DNA from: Lentisphaerae bacterium RIFOXYA12_64_32
GTDB lineage: Bacteria; Verrucomicrobiota; Lentisphaeria; Oligosphaerales; YB12-FULL-65-16
DNA: 54,513 bases
Reading direction: 5' to 3'
Assembly: GCA_001803235.1 (NCBI GenBank)
Contig: MHBL01000345.1
Coordinates: forward strand, 1-54,513
The notes under the pieces: model-generated
Told to the model about the DNA's origin: nothing
What the model saw: only the letters and a program-made list of their open reading frames with translations
Database searches by the model: none
Shown: positions 50,445 to 54,513 of the stretch, one piece after another
Numbering within the stretch: the first letter of the stretch is position 1
Layout of the letters: every line of letters starts with the position of its first letter
Translations under genes and position numbers: made by a program

Positions 50445-51959
50445 TCACGCCTCGTCGGCGTTCGGCATGCGGCCCGCGGTGGCGTAGAGCAGGATGGACT
50501 CTTCGGTCCACTCCGCCACGGGCAGAACCGAGCTGAGCGTGCCGCGATGCATGACCGCCAGCGTGTCACAGACCCCGAGCAGTTCGGGCAAGTATGAACT
50601 GACCATGATGATGGCCTTGCCCTGCTGTGCCAGCCGGCCAATGAGTTGGCAGATCTCCGCTTTGCTGCCCACGTCGATGCCGCGCGTCGGCTCGTCCAGG
50701 AACAGGATGTCGCTGTCGTGGTGCAGGATGCGCGCCAGCGCGACCTTCTGCTGGTTCCCGCCCGACAGGGCCACGGCTTCCTGCTCCACGTCGCGGCAGC
50801 GGACACTGAGCCGCCGGCAGGCGTCCTCGGCAACTCGGCACTCCTGCTTCCCGTGCAAGAAGCCGCCAGTCGACAATTGCGACAGGCTGGACAGCGTGAT
50901 GTTGGCGCGAATCGGCAGCAATGTAGCCAACCCCTCGTCCTTGCGGTTCTCGCACAGCAGATCCAGACCGGCGCCGAGGGCGAGACGTGGCCGGAGCGCT
51001 CGCACCCGCAGAGGCTTCCCATCCGCCAAAAAGACCGCACCGTCCCTGGCCGGCTCGAGCCCGAAAAGGGCGCGCACGGTCTCGGAGCGGCCGGAACCGA
51101 CCAGCCCGGCCAAGCCGAGGATTTCACCGCGACGCAGGTCGAACGAGACGTCGCGCGGACTCCCGTGCCCGCGCAAGTGCTGCACGCGCAGAAGGGGTGC
51201 ACCCATGGTGTGCGGAGTGCGCGGGAACATCTCGGTAAGCTTGCGCCCCACCATTTTCTCGATGATCTCGCGCAGGGATACGGCCGCCAGACGGCCGGTG
51301 GCGACGCTCTCGCCGTCACGCAATACGGTGTAGCTCTGGGCGATGCGCTTGACTTCCTCGAGGAAATGGCTGATGTAAATCACCGCGACGCCAGCCTCGG
51401 TCAGGCGCGCGACCACGCGAAACAGCGCTTCGGTGTCCGACGCGGACAGGGAACTGGTGGGCTCATCCATGATCACCAGCCGCGCATCGCTGACCAGGGC
51501 GCGCGCGATCTCGACGAGCTGCTGGGTGCCGATGTTTAACTCGCCGACGCGCGCGTCGAGACTCAACTCGGCGTGCCCGAGCATTTCCAGGGCGGCCCGC
51601 ATACGGTCGCGCTGTTCGCGCACGAACCCGAACCGGGTCTGCTCGATGCCGAGCGTGATGTTCTCCGCAACGGTGAGGTGCGGGGCGAGGTTCAACTCCT
51701 GGTAGATCATGGCCACGCCATGAGCCCGGGCCTCGGTGGGGGAGGCGACGCGGTAGGGCTGGCCGGCAGCCGTGATGACACCGGCGTCCGGCTGGTAGGC
51801 GCCGGAGAGGATCTTCATCAGCGTGCTCTTGCCCGCGCCGTTCTCGCCCACCAGCGCGTGCACTTCGCCGCGACGCACCGTCAAGTCAACGTTGCGCAAC
51901 GCTTCGACCGCGCCGAAACGCTTGCGCACACCCTTGATCTCGAAGAAGATCTCGCCCAC
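50445..51959 (-). CDS. Sugar ABC transporter ATP-binding protein, RbsA/MglA type
   Basis: A 504-aa protein with two fused ABC domains. NBD1 has GENGAGKST (Walker A), a degenerate signature LNIGTQQLVEIAR and VIMDEPTSSL. NBD2 has a modified Walker A, GLVGSGRSE, the signature LSGGNQQKVALAR, and FLDEPTRGIDVG. Degeneration in one site is normal for this family. With the RbsB-like protein at 52252-53229 it should import a pentose/hexose-type sugar, but the expected permease gene is missing from the neighbourhood. Confidence 0.92.
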   Translation of the reverse strand: MGEIFFEIKGVRKRFGAVEALRNVDLTVRRGEVHALVGENGAGKSTLMKILSGAYQPDAGVITAAGQPYRVASPTEARAHGVAMIYQELNLAPHLTVAENITLGIEQTRFGFVREQRDRMRAALEMLGHAELSLDARVGELNIGTQQLVEIARALVSDARLVIMDEPTSSLSASDTEALFRVVARLTEAGVAVIYISHFLEEVKRIAQSYTVLRDGESVATGRLAAVSLREIIEKMVGRKLTEMFPRTPHTMGAPLLRVQHLRGHGSPRDVSFDLRRGEILGLAGLVGSGRSETVRALFGLEPARDGAVFLADGKPLRVRALRPRLALGAGLDLLCENRKDEGLATLLPIRANITLSSLSQLSTGGFLHGKQECRVAEDACRRLSVRCRDVEQEAVALSGGNQQKVALARILHHDSDILFLDEPTRGIDVGSKAEICQLIGRLAQQGKAIIMVSSYLPELLGVCDTLAVMHRGTLSSVLPVAEWTEESILLYATAGRMPNADEA

Positions 51960-51990
51960 CGGAACTCCTGAGATTCACACGCCGCGTAGT

Positions 51991-52166
51991 GTGGGGGCTG
52001 CCTGCCCCCACGCCCCCTGGCCAAGGGGCGTCATTGACTCCCCTTGGAACCCCTCGACGTTGCCCTAGGAATCCGCGGGCCGTGCCAAGCCACGGCCCGC
52101 GGATTCCTAGGGCGAGGCCGTCCGCCACCCGAGTTCCGCACCGGCGGAACTCGGGTGGCGGAGAAG
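51991..52166 (+). repeat. Four-hairpin element with variable stems (family F1, copy 2)
   Basis: Lies between rbsB and rbsA, antisense to both. H1: 8-bp stem GTGGGGGC/GCCCCCAC at 51991-51998/52004-52011. H2: 52021-52028/52040-52047, identical to copy 1 including its loop. H3: perfect 23-bp stem 52062-52084/52091-52113 with a 6-nt loop. H4: perfect 19-bp stem 52121-52139/52144-52162 with a 4-nt loop. The 45-nt block 52019-52063 equals 8169-8213. H3 and H4 stems share no sequence with copy 1, except that H4 keeps TCCGCC/GGCGGA at the base. Confidence 0.9.
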
Positions 52167-52251
52167 AGGCGCCGCTGGCATCGGTCAAGGCGTTCGGCTG
52201 GAGCCCTGGACTGGCCATCCCGGCAAGGCCGCGGTCTTCGACAACAGCGCC

Positions 52252-53229
52252 CTACTTCAGCCATTTCTCCAGGTCGGGGGATACCACGTCCTGGATCTCG
52301 GGCTTGTCGATGTTCTCGCCGGTGACCATGACCACGCCGGTGTCGACCCGCTTCTCGATCGCCTCGCCTTTGACTGCGGCCACGGCGGTCTTCACGCCCG
52401 TGTAGCCCATCAGGAACGGGTTCTGCACCGTCAGCCCCTGGATCTCACCGGCGCGCAGCCCGGTGATGAGCGGCTCGCTGGAATCGAACCCGACAAACTT
52501 GATCTTGCCAGCCTTGCCGGCGGTCTTCAGTGCGCGCAGCATGCCGAAGGTGGTCGACTCGTTCGGACAGAAAACCCCGTCAACTTCGCCGAAACGGTTC
52601 AACAGGTTCTGCGAGGCCTGAAACGCGGACTCCGCAGTGACACCACCATACTGGTTAGTCGACACCAGCTCGATGCCGGACGCGCTCTCCTTCATCTCGT
52701 CGAGGAAGCCCTGCTCGCGCTTCATCGTGCTGGCCGACCCTTCGGCGTAACGCAGCATAATGGCCTTGCCTTTGCCGCCCATGACTTCCGTCAACCGCTT
52801 CGCTGCCAGCCGGCCGCCCTGGTAGTTGTCCGTGGCGACAAAGCTCTGGAAGTCTTCGCCCTGAAGGTCCGAATCGATAACCACAACCTTGAGGCCGCGG
52901 CCAACCGCCGCCTTGACGGGCCGCACCAGGGCGACCTCGTCGAGAGGCGCCAAGACGATGGCGTCCACCCGGCGGCTGATGAAGTTCTGCACCACCTCGA
53001 TCTGCATTTTGCGGTCGTCTTCCTTCTGCGGGCCCTGCCAGATGACCTCGACGCCGAGTTCCTGGCCAGCCTTTACCGCACCGGCGTGAATCGAGCGCCA
53101 GAACACATGCGTGGTGCCCTTGGGAATCACCGCGATCTTGAGCTTCTTCCCACCCTCGGCGGCGCGGACCGTCATCACCGCCGCACACGCGCACGCCACG
53201 GCCAGACACAGCAGGCTCGTCCTGTTCAT
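52252..53229 (-). CDS. Periplasmic sugar-binding protein, RbsB type
   Basis: A 325-aa substrate-binding protein. It has a signal peptide (MNRTSLLCLAVACACAAVMT, cleavage after VRA), then the type I periplasmic-binding fold: KIAVIPKGTTHVFWRSIHAG, IEVVQNFISRRVDAIVLAPL, VVVIDSDL, FVATDNYQGG and GVFCPNESTTFGMLRAL. It delivers a sugar to the ABC importer. ATG 53229 follows GAGGAGTGGAG. It precedes the RbsA-like gene on the same strand, with the F1 element in between. Confidence 0.92.
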   Translation of the reverse strand: MNRTSLLCLAVACACAAVMTVRAAEGGKKLKIAVIPKGTTHVFWRSIHAGAVKAGQELGVEVIWQGPQKEDDRKMQIEVVQNFISRRVDAIVLAPLDEVALVRPVKAAVGRGLKVVVIDSDLQGEDFQSFVATDNYQGGRLAAKRLTEVMGGKGKAIMLRYAEGSASTMKREQGFLDEMKESASGIELVSTNQYGGVTAESAFQASQNLLNRFGEVDGVFCPNESTTFGMLRALKTAGKAGKIKFVGFDSSEPLITGLRAGEIQGLTVQNPFLMGYTGVKTAVAAVKGEAIEKRVDTGVVMVTGENIDKPEIQDVVSPDLEKWLK

Positions 53230-53525
53230 ACCGTTGTTCTCCACTCCTCTCGTAACAAAACCTGTTGCACGACTCTCAGCCGCCACCCTACTGTAACGCC
53301 CGGACAAGGAAAAAAAACCGACCTGTGCGGGCAAATCCACAGAGGGGAAGAGCGGTGCGATGTGCGCCAGGATACACCCGCTCGCGGTTGTCCACAGCGG
53401 CAGGCCGTGGCGCGGGACGCGCCGAGTCACGCCGCGCTCGGTCGCCTGGAATCTGCCTGGCCGTCGCACGCCGACGTGTTTGCCGTGGCCACGTCAAACG
53501 GGAAGAGACCACCCTGTTTCGTCCG
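53230..53525. other. 296-bp spacer between pseudopilin and rbsB-like genes
   Basis: No gene. It contains the F7 motif in inverse (about 53320-53338) beside an A-run, and a compact piece GTGGCGCGGGA-CGCGCCGAGTCAC (53407-53430) that equals the two ends of the F4 element joined without its middle. Confidence 0.6.
53407..53430 (+). repeat. Possible solo/deleted F4 element
   Basis: GTGGCGCGGGA directly followed by CGCGCCGAGTCAC reproduces both termini of F4 (16195-16307, 34433-34609), forming the small hairpin GGCGCG-gga-CGCGCC. It may be a deletion product or the minimal form. At 24 bp, chance cannot be excluded. Confidence 0.45.
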
Positions 53526-54314
53526 TCACTTTACCGCGTACCACTTCGACAGAGTCTGGAGGTCGGGATTGCCGGCCGACACGGTGGCACCGACTACGCC
53601 GCAGGCGGCGATCGACTCGCTGCAGGTGGTGTGGATGTAAATGTTGTGTCCATCGACGAACGCCAGGTTGTACCCCTTGCGGTGCCAGATGGCGATCCAG
53701 TCGGCGCCGATCCACGTGCTCGTCCCGCCGCTGGCAAGCGTGAAGGAGCCCAGATTGGTCGCGGCCCCGCCCGACAAGCGCGGGTCCGACTCTTCGACGA
53801 AGTTGAAGACATCGCTGGCAGCGCGCTTGATGCCTGTCAGGCGGTAGACGGCAGCCGGGTTCGGCGGCAGGTTCCACCATATCGGCTCGCCTGCCAGGCG
53901 ACCGGTGATCGAGTACGAACGGCGCGGGTGCAGTTTGTCGCTGGGGCAGTGGTAGATCTCCCTGTTGCTGCCGGCGTAGGTGAACAGCTCGCCCTGCTCC
54001 AAGTTCGCATTCGAACTGTCATCGCCCGCGACCCAGGGACCGGGTGGCGCATAGCTGGTGAACGTGCCCGAGCCAACCATGAATTCGTCGTTGTCCGTCG
54101 GGTAACTTGACCAAGCGACGCCGAGTTGGCGCAGGTTCGAGGCGCAAAGCGCCTGGTAGGCCTTCTCCTTCGCGTCTGTCAGGGCCGGCAACAGCATCGA
54201 CGCAAGAATGGCGATAATGGCAATCACCACCAGGAGCTCAATCAGGGTGAAACGGCGTGTGTGAACGAAGAAACGTGACCCGCTCGTGCCGCGATACACT
54301 ACGGGAAGCAGCAT
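53526..54314 (-). CDS. Type II pseudopilin-like protein with H-X9-DG motif
   Basis: A 262-aa protein. After a short basic leader comes RFTLIELLVVIAIIAILASM, the prepilin N-methylation segment with Glu at +5, and then CASNLRQLGVAW. The C-terminal part holds HRKGYNLAFVDGHN, an exact H-X9-DG motif. It is of the DUF1559-like pseudopilin group abundant in Planctomycetes/Lentisphaerae. ATG 54314 has GGGAGG upstream; an earlier in-frame start is less likely. It is longer than, and only distantly similar to, the protein at 11020-11589. Confidence 0.86.
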   Translation of the reverse strand: MLLPVVYRGTSGSRFFVHTRRFTLIELLVVIAIIAILASMLLPALTDAKEKAYQALCASNLRQLGVAWSSYPTDNDEFMVGSGTFTSYAPPGPWVAGDDSSNANLEQGELFTYAGSNREIYHCPSDKLHPRRSYSITGRLAGEPIWWNLPPNPAAVYRLTGIKRAASDVFNFVEESDPRLSGGAATNLGSFTLASGGTSTWIGADWIAIWHRKGYNLAFVDGHNIYIHTTCSESIAACGVVGATVSAGNPDLQTLSKWYAVK

Positions 54315-54454
54315 GGTGGAGATCCTCCCTCTGCCGGCGCGAGCGCCTGTGCCAGGGTGCAATCCCTAGCCCTCCCGCACGGCGCCTCTGCCGGAACATA
54401 CAATCGTAAGATACCCTCTGCGGAGGCGGAAATCAATGCAGACCAGTCCCCCGG

Positions 54455-54513
54455 CAGGGCTGTTTCAAGATTCGTGACCATCGCGTGCAGCGAGTACCCC
54501 CGGCGTGTCCCCA
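54455..54513 (-). repeat. Half copy of repeat family F5 at the right contig end
   Basis: CAGGGCTGTTTCAAGAT (54455-54471) through GTACCCCCGGCGTGTCCCCA at the last base. It is the inverse of the left end of the window (1-59), with only scattered differences between. The sequence stops in the hairpin loop exactly as the left end starts in it. Confidence 0.85.

Overview
This window looks like one complete metagenomic contig from a GC-rich, Gram-negative, uncultured bacterium of the PVC group (Kiritimatiellota/Lentisphaerota-like). The clues are two pseudopilin-like proteins ending in the H-X9-DG motif typical of Planctomycetes/Lentisphaerae, a URO-D-superfamily protein, a polysaccharide-deacetylase-like protein, an ExbB/ExbD/TonB-like set, and an unnamed small protein next to UXS of a kind I recall from Verrucomicrobia/Kiritimatiellae. 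The assignment is inference from protein flavour only; there is no rRNA. Both window ends stop at the same point inside copies of one repeat, in opposite orientation, so the contig was probably broken at that repeat.

Layout. 300-5561: DUF2760 protein and two Hsp70-like ATPases, then a decayed IS91-type transposase fragment. 5891-10924: rbgA, then an odd fatty-acid/polyketide-like group: a lipoyl domain + E3-binding-like domain + FabG ketoreductase fusion, a small membrane protein, a complete ketosynthase, and a half-length ketosynthase-like protein without the active Cys. 11020-18175 (minus): pseudopilin, REC-PAS-histidine kinase, pyrD, URO-D-like protein, argA. 18490-25242 (minus): sugar/nucleotide-sugar genes (UXS, sugar kinase, NahK-like kinase, sugar-1-P nucleotidyltransferase, DegT aminotransferase), facing a divergent ROK repressor at 25527. 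26732-32908 (minus): the nusA-infB-rbfA-nrnA-truB information-processing run. 33337-37442: deacetylase-like protein, OmpA-like protein, purD. 37659-41030 (minus): iron uptake (DtxR/MntR-type regulator, feoA, feoB). 41637-48426: yebC, nnr, exbB-exbD-tonB-like, zinc-ribbon membrane protein, rsmD, Gfo/Idh/MocA oxidoreductase. 48662: tRNA (CAU). 48900-53229: sigma-54 activator and an RbsA/RbsB-type sugar ABC pair without permease. 53526-54314: second pseudopilin.

The most striking content is between the genes. Several families of short non-coding repeats share one design: constant scaffold sequence interrupted by hairpins whose stems differ completely between copies yet stay perfectly complementary. 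The clearest pair is 8141-8304 and 51991-52166: a 45-nt identical block sits beside hairpins with no sequence in common. A second family (14371-14423, 37524-37616, 41142-41411) behaves the same way, and the 41142-41411 copy is a whole element made of two inverted half-units. Other repeats are MITE-like pieces with terminal inverted repeats. A separate class consists of low-complexity 'word' arrays arranged as long imperfect palindromes in spacers.

Regulatory signals that can be read directly include a strong promoter followed by an intrinsic terminator ahead of nusA, a palindrome in the promoter of the DtxR-type regulator/feoAB operon, and a palindrome lying between the -35 and -10 of the ROK repressor.
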